Source of the DNA: a bacterium
GTDB lineage: Bacteria > Actinomycetota > Acidimicrobiia > Acidimicrobiales > CATQHL01
NCBI GenBank assembly: GCA_026713745.1
Contig: JAPONU010000588.1
Span: 1-12,240, forward strand
Direction of reading: 5' to 3'
DNA: 12,240 nt
Part shown: positions 6,745 through 12,240 of the stretch, piece after piece
Numbering within the stretch: the first letter of the stretch is position 1
Layout: the number at the start of each line of letters is the position of its first letter
The notes under the pieces: generated by a model
Told to the model about the DNA's origin: nothing
Database searches by the model: none
What the model saw: only the letters and a program-made list of their open reading frames with translations
Translations under genes and position numbers: made by a program

Positions 6745-6993
6745 ATGGACAAATGCCACATAACTCCACATAACACTGCAGAACTGAATGCTGCTGGTGC
6801 GGCGATCCGCATCGAGGACGCTCTGTCCGCTGCACGAGTCCAGCTCCAACGGGTGGCAGATGAAGGCACGCCGGCTGATAGCGACGTGGCCGAGGGGGAA
6901 CCACCCGGTCGGCAGCGGCCGCTCGGCCGATGGGCGATCACGCTCGTGGATCGATGCCTGGCCGATGTGGCTGGCAATCTTCGGGTATTGTAA
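6745..6993 (+). CDS. Small hypothetical ORF (doubtful)
   Basis: An 82-codon open frame begins at ATG 6745 (TTG at 6742 is also in frame) and ends with TAA at 6991-6993. From residue 15 on it reads as a plausible helical protein (IRIEDALSAARVQLQRVADE, later LGRWAITLVDRCLADVAGNL), with third-position GC around 60 percent, lower than in neighbouring genes. The first residues are encoded by site C, which makes the start doubtful; it may be the 3' remnant of a longer gene cut at site C. I recognise no family. Confidence 0.3.
   Translation: MDKCHITPHNTAELNAAGAAIRIEDALSAARVQLQRVADEGTPADSDVAEGEPPGRQRPLGRWAITLVDRCLADVAGNLRVL
6756..6774 (-). repeat. GTTATGTGG tandem site C (candidate operator)
   Basis: The minus strand reads GTTATGTGG-A-GTTATGTGG, two perfect 9-mers one helical turn apart. 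It lies just upstream of the -10 box of the AlbA_2 gene, a typical place for an operator or activator site. Sites A and C together form 16-bp perfect inverted ends around a 1.84-kb segment. Confidence 0.85.
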
Positions 6994-7021
6994 ATATATT
7001 TCCCAATATTACGAACAAATG

Positions 7022-7050
7022 TTGTGACTATCACAGGGATCGTGTAGAGT
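7022..7050 (+). promoter_or_regulatory. Sigma70-type promoter
   Basis: TTGTGA (7022-7027) and TAGAGT (7045-7050) are separated by 17 bp. An AT-rich tract (6989-7020) lies directly upstream and could act as an UP-like element. Transcription would begin near 7057, giving a leader of roughly 105 nt before the ATG at 7162. Confidence 0.55.
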
Positions 7051-7066
7051 ACGGGTACCGGTCACT

Positions 7067-7156
7067 GACCCCTGCTGTTGCGGGGGTCGAGCTTCCCCAA
7101 CCGGCTCGTCGGCCCCGCCGGCCCGAACCCGACGGCGACGCGTTCCCTGGGGGAGC
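7067..7156 (+). promoter_or_regulatory. Foldable 5' leader covering the ribosome site
   Basis: Hairpin 1 pairs GACCCC (7067-7072) with GGGGTC (7083-7088). A second helix can pair GCTTCCCCA (7091-7099) with TGGGGGAGC (7148-7156), with an inner stem CGTCGG (7107-7112) / CCGACG (7129-7134). The distal arm contains GGGGGAG (7149-7155), the Shine-Dalgarno site 6 nt before the ATG at 7162, so folding would hide it. In sequence this GC-rich some pairing is expected by chance, so regulation is a hypothesis. Confidence 0.4.
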
Positions 7157-7161
7157 CACCG

Positions 7162-7268
7162 ATGACCGACCTGAACCTCTTCTCGGACCTGACGCCCCCG
7201 GCTGCTGTGGCCGGTGATGGTTCTGCCGGTGCTGTCGCCTCGGAGCATGATCCGGGTCGGCGAGAGGC
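7162..7268 (+). other. Probable N-terminal coding segment in a different frame
   Basis: From the ATG at 7162, with GGGGGAG 6 nt upstream, the frame reads MTDLNLFSDLTPPAAVAGDG and shows C/G third positions for its first codons, as real genes here do. By about 7280 it turns into low-complexity Thr/Ser/Ala sequence while another frame (7269-7502) gains the coding signal. This suggests one gene with a frameshift, or two overlapping short genes. Confidence 0.4.
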
Positions 7269-7502
7269 ATGGGAGTCGCCCATGACCGCCCCTGCAGCGA
7301 CTGCCACCACAAGCAGATCCACGAACTCGGCGCCGAACTCGTCCGCGATCCCGACGGCAAGGTCCACCTCGAAATCCCTTCCAACCGGCCACCACCGGGA
7401 TCCCGCAACGGGAAGGCTCGCAACAAGTCGCGCGGCCCGTCGGGTCGCCGCACCGGAGCAATCGGCGCCGTCGGCATCGTCAACCAACCCCTCCGACGCT
7501 GA
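7269..7502 (+). CDS. Small hypothetical protein with CxxC-HH motif
   Basis: This 77-residue frame has strong C/G third-position bias and reads DRPCSDCHHKQIHELGAELV then RDPDGKVHLEIPSNRPP, followed by a basic tail. Cys and His at C-S-D-C-H-H could bind zinc, but there is only one CxxC, so no zinc-ribbon family is assigned. The ATG at 7269 has a GAGAGG only 1 nt upstream, too close to act, and a stop lies in frame at 7248. The real start may therefore be the ATG at 7162 in another frame, reached through a frameshift (natural, programmed or a sequencing error). Confidence 0.5.
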   Translation: MGVAHDRPCSDCHHKQIHELGAELVRDPDGKVHLEIPSNRPPPGSRNGKARNKSRGPSGRRTGAIGAVGIVNQPLRR

Positions 7503-7580
7503 GGGCACCCGGCTTGGGGTGGACGTGCTGGTAGGCGTAGGGGATGCCGTCAACCCGTCTCTCCGCCGCTGAGGGCACCC
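7473..7580 (+). repeat. Pair of imperfect direct repeats, 70-bp offset
   Basis: CTCCGACGCTGAGGGCACCC (7491-7510) and CTCCGCCGCTGAGGGCACCC (7561-7580) differ at one base and are exactly 70 bp apart; weaker similarity extends about 18 bp upstream. The first copy carries the stop codon of the CxxC gene. The interval 7511-7684 holds nothing else I can support. Confidence 0.6.
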
Positions 7581-7684
7581 ACCGCCCTGGCCACCACACC
7601 GACCCCGCGCCGTGCCCTCGGTCATCGCCGACTGCTCGTCGTTCACCGAGGCTCGGCGTCGGCGTGGCCGGGTAACATCTCGGT

Positions 7685-8089
7685 GTGGGAACGTTCAACT
7701 GGCCGCTGCGGATCTCCGCGATGGATAGCTCAGAGGCGGCAGAAATCGAGGCGACCGTCGACACCGGCGCTGCCTACACCACGCTGCCCGGCGACCTGCT
7801 GCGCAACCTGGGGGTCCGGCCAATAGGCAGGCGCAGATTCCTACTGGCCGATGGGCGACGCGTGGATATGGACTACGGGCGGGCGTGGGTGACCGTGGAC
7901 GGTGAGAGCGAGGTGACTCTCGTGGTCTTCGGTGGCGACGATGCCCCCGCCCTGTTGGGCGCCTACACCCTCGAGGGACTCGCCTTGGCGGTCGACCCGG
8001 TGGAGCAGCGCCTAGTCCCCACGCACCTCATCATGTATCGGATGGCCTCGTGCCAGACAGAAGGAGAGCCGCCGTGGATCTACAACTGA
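7685..8089 (+). CDS. Retropepsin-like (clan AA) aspartic protease
   Basis: This 134-residue protein carries the retroviral-type aspartic protease signature: ATVDTGAAYTTLP with catalytic Asp26-Thr27-Gly28, then LLRNLGVRP, and the C-terminal PALLGAYTLEGLALAVDP (88-105) that packs against the active site. Such single-domain proteins work as homodimers, one Asp from each chain; there is no signal peptide or membrane segment, so it should be cytoplasmic. The GTG at 7685 gives the family N-terminus MGTF; the ribosome site is weak. The C-terminal extension (PTHLIMYRM onward) runs into the next gene, overlapping it by 16 bp, so the two are likely translated together. Targets of bacterial members are largely unknown. 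Confidence 0.85.
   Translation: MGTFNWPLRISAMDSSEAAEIEATVDTGAAYTTLPGDLLRNLGVRPIGRRRFLLADGRRVDMDYGRAWVTVDGESEVTLVVFGGDDAPALLGAYTLEGLALAVDPVEQRLVPTHLIMYRMASCQTEGEPPWIYN
8061..8066 (+). promoter_or_regulatory. Shine-Dalgarno site of the SDR gene
   Basis: AAGGAG lies 7 nt before the GTG at 8074, inside the protease gene. It favours that start over the in-frame GTG at 8050. Confidence 0.75.
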
Positions 8090-8871
8090 CCGGCAAGGCC
8101 GCCATTGTGACCGGCGGGAGCATGGGAATCGGCAAGGCGGTGGCCGAAGGTCTCGCCGCCGAGGGTTGCGACGTCGCCATCGTGGCGCGGGGCAAGGAGT
8201 TGCTGGAGGAGGTGGCGGCGGAGATCTCCGAAGCCAGCGGCAGGCGCTGCCTCCCGCTCGTGGGCGACATGCGCAGCAGCGAGGACGCCGACCGTGTCGT
8301 GAACGCCGCCGCCGAGGCGTTCGGGGGGCTCGACATCTGCGTGCCGAACGCCGGCAGCTCGCCCGGCGGGCTGCTCGAGGAGCTGACCGACGACCAGTGG
8401 AACGCCAGCCTGCAACTCAAGTTCATGGGCCACGTCCGGACCGTGCGCGCCGCGGTGCCGCACCTGCGGGCCCGGGGCGGCGGAGCGATCATCATGGTCG
8501 TCGGCAATGACGGCATCAAGCCCTCGTACTGGGAGATGACGGCGGGTGCCGCCAACGCCGCCGACATCAACTTCGCCTCCTCGGTGGCCGAGCAGTACGG
8601 CCGCATCGGCATCCGCTGCAACACCGTGAACCCCGGACCGGTGGCGACCACGCGCTGGGATTACCTGGAGGAGGCGATGGCCCGCGACAAGAAGATCAGC
8701 GCAGAGCGCGCCCACGAGATCACCATCGACAGCCTGCCCCTCGGGACGATCTGCACGGCCCAACAGGTGGCGGACGTGGTGATCTTCCTGGCGTCGGAGC
8801 GCGGCGGCTACGTCAACGGCGCGCACATCCTCCTCGACGGGGGCCAGCGCAAGGCGCTGATGGACGTCTGA
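8074..8871 (+). CDS. SDR-family protein with substituted catalytic tetrad
   Basis: This 265-residue protein has the short-chain dehydrogenase/reductase fold. The dinucleotide-binding loop TGGSMGIG (13-20), PNAG (91-94), NTVNPGPV (183-190) and the C-terminal YVNGAHILLDGG are all present. Aligning the core to canonical SDRs, the tetrad Asn-Ser-Tyr-Lys falls on Lys116 (LQLKFMG), Gly144/Asn145 (MVVGNDG), Ala157 and Asn161 (TAGAANAADIN); a nearby Tyr152 is out of register. The usual hydride-transfer mechanism is therefore unlikely, although NAD(P) could still bind. It might use Lys116 or Tyr152 differently, act on another substrate class, or be a non-enzymatic binder. It overlaps the protease gene by 16 bp and looks co-transcribed with it. 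Confidence 0.9.
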   Translation: MDLQLTGKAAIVTGGSMGIGKAVAEGLAAEGCDVAIVARGKELLEEVAAEISEASGRRCLPLVGDMRSSEDADRVVNAAAEAFGGLDICVPNAGSSPGGLLEELTDDQWNASLQLKFMGHVRTVRAAVPHLRARGGGAIIMVVGNDGIKPSYWEMTAGAANAADINFASSVAEQYGRIGIRCNTVNPGPVATTRWDYLEEAMARDKKISAERAHEITIDSLPLGTICTAQQVADVVIFLASERGGYVNGAHILLDGGQRKALMDV

Positions 8872-8890
8872 GCCAAGCTCGGATCCAGAC

Positions 8891-8917
8891 CCGTCATCCC
8901 GGCGAAGGCCGGGATCG
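8891..8917. repeat. REP-like palindrome, copy 1
   Basis: CCGTCATCCCGGCGAAGGCC followed by GGGATCG: the stem ATCCCGGC-GAAG-GCCGGGAT is perfect. This is the widespread type of dispersed bacterial palindrome that translates as DPGLRRDD. It sits between two convergent genes and may end transcription from both sides. Confidence 0.8.
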
Positions 8918-8969
8918 ATGCTTGCTGCCGGCTGTGGCCCCAGGCCCGTGATAGGGCTGTGATCCCCGG

Positions 8970-9002
8970 ACCCGTCATCCCGGCGTAGGCCGGGATCCAT
9001 GC
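8970..9002. repeat. REP-like palindrome, copy 2
   Basis: This is the same element in the same orientation, with the loop GTAG in the stem ATCCCGGC/GCCGGGAT. Together the two copies occupy much of the 194-bp gap between the SDR and AlkD-like genes. Confidence 0.8.
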
Positions 9003-9065
9003 ACGATGGAGGTTTGGTCCCTCCGCCACGCGGCGAGCCCGGACCGCCCGTCGCCCGGGGGAGGC

Positions 9066-9749
9066 CTACGCCGATCTCTTGTCCCGCCGGGCCCACATGC
9101 GGTCGATGTAGGGGATCGCCTCGGGCGTCTTGCAGGAGGTCTCGCCGTGGTCCACGACCACCGGGCCGATGCGTCCGGCTGCGTCGGTGGCGCGTGCTCG
9201 GAGCGCCTCGTTGCGACCGCCGATGGCGATGAGGGCTCCGTTCATGCAGTGCCGCACGCGGTTGGCCGCGGTGCCGATGCGGGACTCGATGGTGGCCAGG
9301 CGCTCCTCGAAGTACCCCTCGGGCAGTTCGTTGTCCCGCAGCGCCTGCTGAGCCACCAGGCTCCAACCGGCGGAAGCGATCCATTCACCGTCGCGCTCGG
9401 TCCAGTCGTCAGCGAAGGCGACGAAGTGGGGCGTGGCCGCCACGAACGCCGAGAACTCGTCGATGAGGACGTAGTTGTCCACTTCGCCGGCCCACGTCTC
9501 GATCTCGCCGGGGTCCGCCTGCGCCGGGTCGGCCACCGACAAGGCCAGGACACGCGCGTCGTGGTTACCGCTCGCCCACAGTGCCCGCGCCAAGTCGTGG
9601 TCGTGCCGCAGCTTCTTGGCGAGCTTGCGGAGGTGGGCGAAGCTCACCCCGAACATCGGCTCACCCACGCCGTGGCGGGCGTAGACCTTCCGGTTCTGGG
9701 CCGTGCCCAGCGACTCCAACTCCGCCAGCACACTGCGGGGATCGTGCAT
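9066..9749 (-). CDS. DNA alkylation repair protein (AlkD-like HEAT-repeat glycosylase)
   Basis: This 227-residue, all-helical protein has the layout of the COG4912/AlkD family, which removes bulky or cationic N3/N7-alkylated purines without flipping the base. Recognisable parts are ARHGVGEPMFGVSFAHLRKL near the N-terminus, LARALWASGNHDARVLAL, the WTERDGEWIASAGWSLVAQQ segment, and the C-terminal DHGETSCKTPEAIPYI. The length is typical for the family. The Trp/Asp/Arg catalytic set of AlkD cannot be placed with certainty without an alignment. The ATG at 9749 has a GGGTGAGG stretch just upstream. The gene is single, convergent with the SDR gene and divergent from the helicase. Confidence 0.88.
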   Translation of the reverse strand: MHDPRSVLAELESLGTAQNRKVYARHGVGEPMFGVSFAHLRKLAKKLRHDHDLARALWASGNHDARVLALSVADPAQADPGEIETWAGEVDNYVLIDEFSAFVAATPHFVAFADDWTERDGEWIASAGWSLVAQQALRDNELPEGYFEERLATIESRIGTAANRVRHCMNGALIAIGGRNEALRARATDAAGRIGPVVVDHGETSCKTPEAIPYIDRMWARRDKRSA

Positions 9750-9836
9750 GACCTCACCCTATGGCGCGGCGCCTCAGCGCGCCTTGTCGTCGTGTGCCGC
9801 GCATGCCTGCGTGGATCGGTCGCCTGCGGGCCGGGC

Positions 9837-9862
9837 ACCACGATGGGCATTTGCCCTGTGGT
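9837..9862. repeat. Interrupted palindrome upstream of the helicase
   Basis: ACCAC-gat-GGGC-attt-GCCC-t-GTGGT forms nested arms about 135 bp before the helicase start. It could be a regulator site for the divergent AlkD/helicase pair. The remaining sequence from 9750 to 9996 shows no gene or clear promoter to me. Confidence 0.4.
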
Positions 9863-9981
9863 CGCCGCAGCGGGGTGGCCCTCGCCTGCCGAACCCGGCG
9901 GCGGATCGGCCGACGTTGCGGCCGCCGCCTGCTCATGCGCCATCTACGCTCGCACCGGGCTGTGATGCGTGCGAAGAGACT

Positions 9982-9988
9982 GGAGGTG
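9982..9988 (+). promoter_or_regulatory. Shine-Dalgarno site of the helicase
   Basis: GGAGGTG lies 8 nt before the GTG at 9997 and fixes the helicase start. Confidence 0.8.
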
Positions 9989-9996
9989 CGAGCAGC

Positions 9997-12240
9997 GTGA
10001 GTCCATCGCCGGAGGCGACCAACAACACGCCGCTGGCGTTCTCCGATCTCGCCGCCGGCGCCCGCTTGGCGGGGGTGGTGCCGAATGCTGCGGTGACGGT
10101 GGTGGCGCTGCAGGTTCATGGGCCTGATTCGGCAACGCTCACGTATCGGACCGCCGATGGCGGGCTGGGCGAGCGACTGATCTCGGCGATGGATCTGGCT
10201 GTTCTCGCCCCGGCGCCGACTTCTCGCTGGAGCTTCGATGCTGACGGGGAGTTGTTCCGCTTGGCGTCGGAGGCGCGCCGGATGCGGTTCGCCCACTTGG
10301 CTGACCCCTTCGCGGCGGTGGACACGTCGAGTATCGAGCCGTATCCGCATCAGATCGACGCCGTGTACAACCGGCTGCTGCCGCAGCGGCCGGTGCGGTT
10401 CGTGCTGGCCGATGACCCCGGTGCGGGCAAGACGATCATGTCGGGGCTTCTGATCCGGGAGTTGATGCTGCGCGGCGACGTGGAGCGCTGCCTGATCGTG
10501 GCGCCGGGCGGCCTGGTGGAGCAGTGGCAGGACGAGTTGGCCGACCGGTTCGGATTGCGTTTCGAGGTGCTGTCGCGGGCGACGGTGGAGGCGTCATACA
10601 CCGGCAACCCGTTCGCCGAGAAGAACCTGCTCATCGCCCGCCTCGATCAATTGGCCCGCGCCGAGGACCTGCAGGCCCGTCTGCGCGCCGTGGAGTGGGA
10701 TCTGGTGATCGTCGACGAGGCGCACAAGATGGCCGCGCACAGCTACGGCGCCGAGTTGAAGCGCACCAAGCGGTTCGCCCTCGGCGAGTTGCTGCGCGAT
10801 CGCACCCGGCATTTCCTGTTGCTGACGGCCACGCCGCACAACGGCAAGAACGAGGACTTTCTGGCGTTCCTGTCACTCGTGCACCCGGACCGGTTCGCCG
10901 GCCGACTCCGCGGTCGCCCGGTGCCGGATGCGAGCGACGTGATGCGCCGGTTGGTCAAGGAGAACCTCCGTACGTTCGAGGGCAAGCGTCTCTTCCCGCA
11001 GCGCTTCGCCCACAGTGCCAAGTTCGAATTGTCCGAGCCGGAGACCGAGTTGTACGGGGCGGTCACCAACTACGTGCGCACGGGCATGGCCAAGGCAGCG
11101 GACATGGCGGACTCCGACGCCGCCGACCGCCGGCGGGGGATCATCATCGGATTCGCCCTCGCCGGTCTGCAGCGACGCCTGGCATCCTCCCCGGCCGCCA
11201 TCTATCACTCGTTGCGCCGCCGCCGGGAACGTCTCGACGCCCAGGCCGCTGAGTTGCGCCGTCTCGCCGCCACGGGCGAGCCGGTGCCGGTCGTCAGCCT
11301 GCCTCCGGGTGTCCGGCTCTCCGACTTGGAGGAATTCGATTCCGACGAGTACGGCGCCGCCGAGTTCGAGGAACTGGCGAACGTCTTCATCGACTCGGCG
11401 ACTGCCGCGGCCACCGCCGAAGAGCTCGAGGCCGAGGTTCAGGAGTTGGCAGGGTTGGTGGCGCTGGCCGAGGAGGTCCGGTCCAGTGGAACCGACACCA
11501 AGTGGACCGAACTCCGCGACCTGCTGCGAAAGGGTGACTTCGACCGCGCCCTCCGCGCCAACGGCTCCGGCGGCGCCGAAGCCTCCGGCTCAACCGACGA
11601 CTCTCCGGCGCCGAGGGGCCATCGCAAGCTCATCGTGTTCTCCGAGCACCGCGACACGCTGGACTACGTCGCCGACAGGATCCGGGCCGAGTTGGGTCGC
11701 CCGGAGGCGGTGATCACCATCCACGGAGGCGTCAAGCGCCACGATCGCCGGGAGTTGCAGGAGCGGTTCCGGGTGGACCCGACGGTGCAGGTCCTCGTGG
11801 CCACCGATGCCGCCGGCGAGGGCGTGAACCTGCAGGTCGCCAACATGATGGTCAACTACGACCTGCCGTGGAACCCCAACCGCATCGAGCAGCGGTTCGG
11901 CCGAATCCACCGCATCGGCCAGCAGCGGCCCTGTCACCTGTGGAACCTCGTCGCTCACGAGACCAGGGAGGGCAAGGTCTTCACCCGGCTGTTCGAGAAG
12001 ATCGAGCAGCAGCGCGGCGTCTACGGCGATCAGGTCTACGACGTGTTGGGCGACTCGCACATCGGTACGTCTCTGCAGCAGCTGCTCCTCGACGCCATCC
12101 GCGCCGACGCCGACCCGGCGCACCTGGCCTACATGGACGAGATCATCGAGGGCGAGATCGGCGAACAACTCAAGGCGGTCTTGGAGGAGCGGGCGCTGGT
12201 GGCCGGCCTGGCCGATCCGGCGGCCAACGAGAAGATCCGC
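9997..12240 (+). CDS. SNF2-type helicase, DISARM DrmD-like (partial, runs off window)
   Basis: The first 748 codons of a large superfamily 2 helicase are present, with no stop before the window edge. After an approximately 110-residue N-terminal region come YPHQIDAVYNRLL (116-128), Walker A ADDPGAGKT (138-146), APGGLVEQWQDEL, DEAH (240-243), LLTATPHNG (275-283), a long charged insertion (about 385-530, with coiled-coil-like RRRRERLDAQAAELRRLAA), VFSEHRDTLDYV from about 547, VATDAAGEGVNLQ (601-613) and QRFGRIHRIGQ (632-642). All helicase motifs are intact, so it should be an ATP-dependent DNA translocase. This insertion-bearing type is typical of DrmD of class 1 DISARM and of helicases beside DUF1156/DUF499 methylase clusters. 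Partners would lie beyond 12240, so system membership is inference. Confidence 0.9.
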   Translation, partial: MSPSPEATNNTPLAFSDLAAGARLAGVVPNAAVTVVALQVHGPDSATLTYRTADGGLGERLISAMDLAVLAPAPTSRWSFDADGELFRLASEARRMRFAHLADPFAAVDTSSIEPYPHQIDAVYNRLLPQRPVRFVLADDPGAGKTIMSGLLIRELMLRGDVERCLIVAPGGLVEQWQDELADRFGLRFEVLSRATVEASYTGNPFAEKNLLIARLDQLARAEDLQARLRAVEWDLVIVDEAHKMAAHSYGAELKRTKRFALGELLRDRTRHFLLLTATPHNGKNEDFLAFLSLVHPDRFAGRLRGRPVPDASDVMRRLVKENLRTFEGKRLFPQRFAHSAKFELSEPETELYGAVTNYVRTGMAKAADMADSDAADRRRGIIIGFALAGLQRRLASSPAAIYHSLRRRRERLDAQAAELRRLAATGEPVPVVSLPPGVRLSDLEEFDSDEYGAAEFEELANVFIDSATAAATAEELEAEVQELAGLVALAEEVRSSGTDTKWTELRDLLRKGDFDRALRANGSGGAEASGSTDDSPAPRGHRKLIVFSEHRDTLDYVADRIRAELGRPEAVITIHGGVKRHDRRELQERFRVDPTVQVLVATDAAGEGVNLQVANMMVNYDLPWNPNRIEQRFGRIHRIGQQRPCHLWNLVAHETREGKVFTRLFEKIEQQRGVYGDQVYDVLGDSHIGTSLQQLLLDAIRADADPAHLAYMDEIIEGEIGEQLKAVLEERALVAGLADPAANEKIR

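Noticed and set aside
4934..6774. Classical insertion sequence
   Set aside because: The 16-bp inverted ends (A and C) suggest one, but the enclosed gene is not a transposase and no target-site duplication is apparent outside the ends.
7062..7646. 194-codon minus-strand open frame over the CxxC gene
   Set aside because: It is low-complexity, lies antisense to the frame with better third-position bias, and crosses the promoter and leader.
8808..9029. Minus-strand open frame with AWIPAYAGMTG and SIPAFAGMTG
   Set aside because: These are translations of the two REP-like palindromes, not protein repeats.
8080..9384. 434-codon minus-strand open frame across the SDR gene, the repeats and part of the AlkD-like gene
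   Set aside because: It is antisense to the well-supported SDR gene, contains translated palindromes (DPGLRRDDGSG) and shows no family motif.
1..12240. tRNA, rRNA or CRISPR array
   Set aside because: No cloverleaf with a plausible anticodon arm, no rRNA-like block, and no regularly spaced repeat set was seen.

Overview
This is a GC-rich window (only a few AT-rich islands, near 6690-6790 and 6985-7050) with frequent GTG starts and clear Shine-Dalgarno sites. The gene content suggests a high-GC Actinomycetota genome, possibly of the Acidimicrobiia type. That placement is inferred from codon and base usage and from gene families; there is no marker gene here.

Left part (about 1-3280), metabolic. 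A minus-strand pair with coupled translation encodes a crotonase-fold protein (1628-2329) and an AMP-forming acyl-CoA synthetase (40-1668). Divergent from it, with start codons almost touching, is an alpha/beta hydrolase (2371-3276). Together they look like a small acyl-CoA or ester catabolism locus, but the crotonase lacks both usual catalytic glutamates, so it is probably not a plain enoyl-CoA hydratase.

Middle part (about 3280-7060), a scrambled accessory region. A 5'-truncated DUF4143 gene (minus) lies between two direct copies of a 57-bp sequence that comes from an HATPase_c_4-type gene. Next comes an 88 percent identical copy of the last third of the hydrolase, and then a headless minus-strand gene end. 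An intact gene for a Schlafen AlbA_2 / HATPase / winged-helix protein (5036-6664) follows. It is bracketed by three copies of an unusual site made of two GTTATGTGG 9-mers spaced 10 bp apart. One copy sits at its promoter, and two form an inverted pair just past its stop.

Right part (about 7020-12240). A good sigma70-type promoter (7022-7050) and a foldable leader precede a small CxxC protein gene that seems to be split between two frames. After it come a retropepsin-like aspartic protease overlapping an SDR-family gene (the SDR has lost the whole catalytic tetrad), two palindromic repeat elements, an AlkD-like DNA alkylation repair gene (minus), and the first 748 codons of a large SNF2-type helicase. 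That helicase resembles those of DISARM and related methylase-linked defence clusters. It runs off the right edge, so any partner genes would lie just outside the window.

The most notable unexplained items are the GTTATGTGG sites around the AlbA_2 gene, the mosaic duplication at 2938-4657, the two enzymes with missing active sites, and the start of a possible defence island at the right edge.
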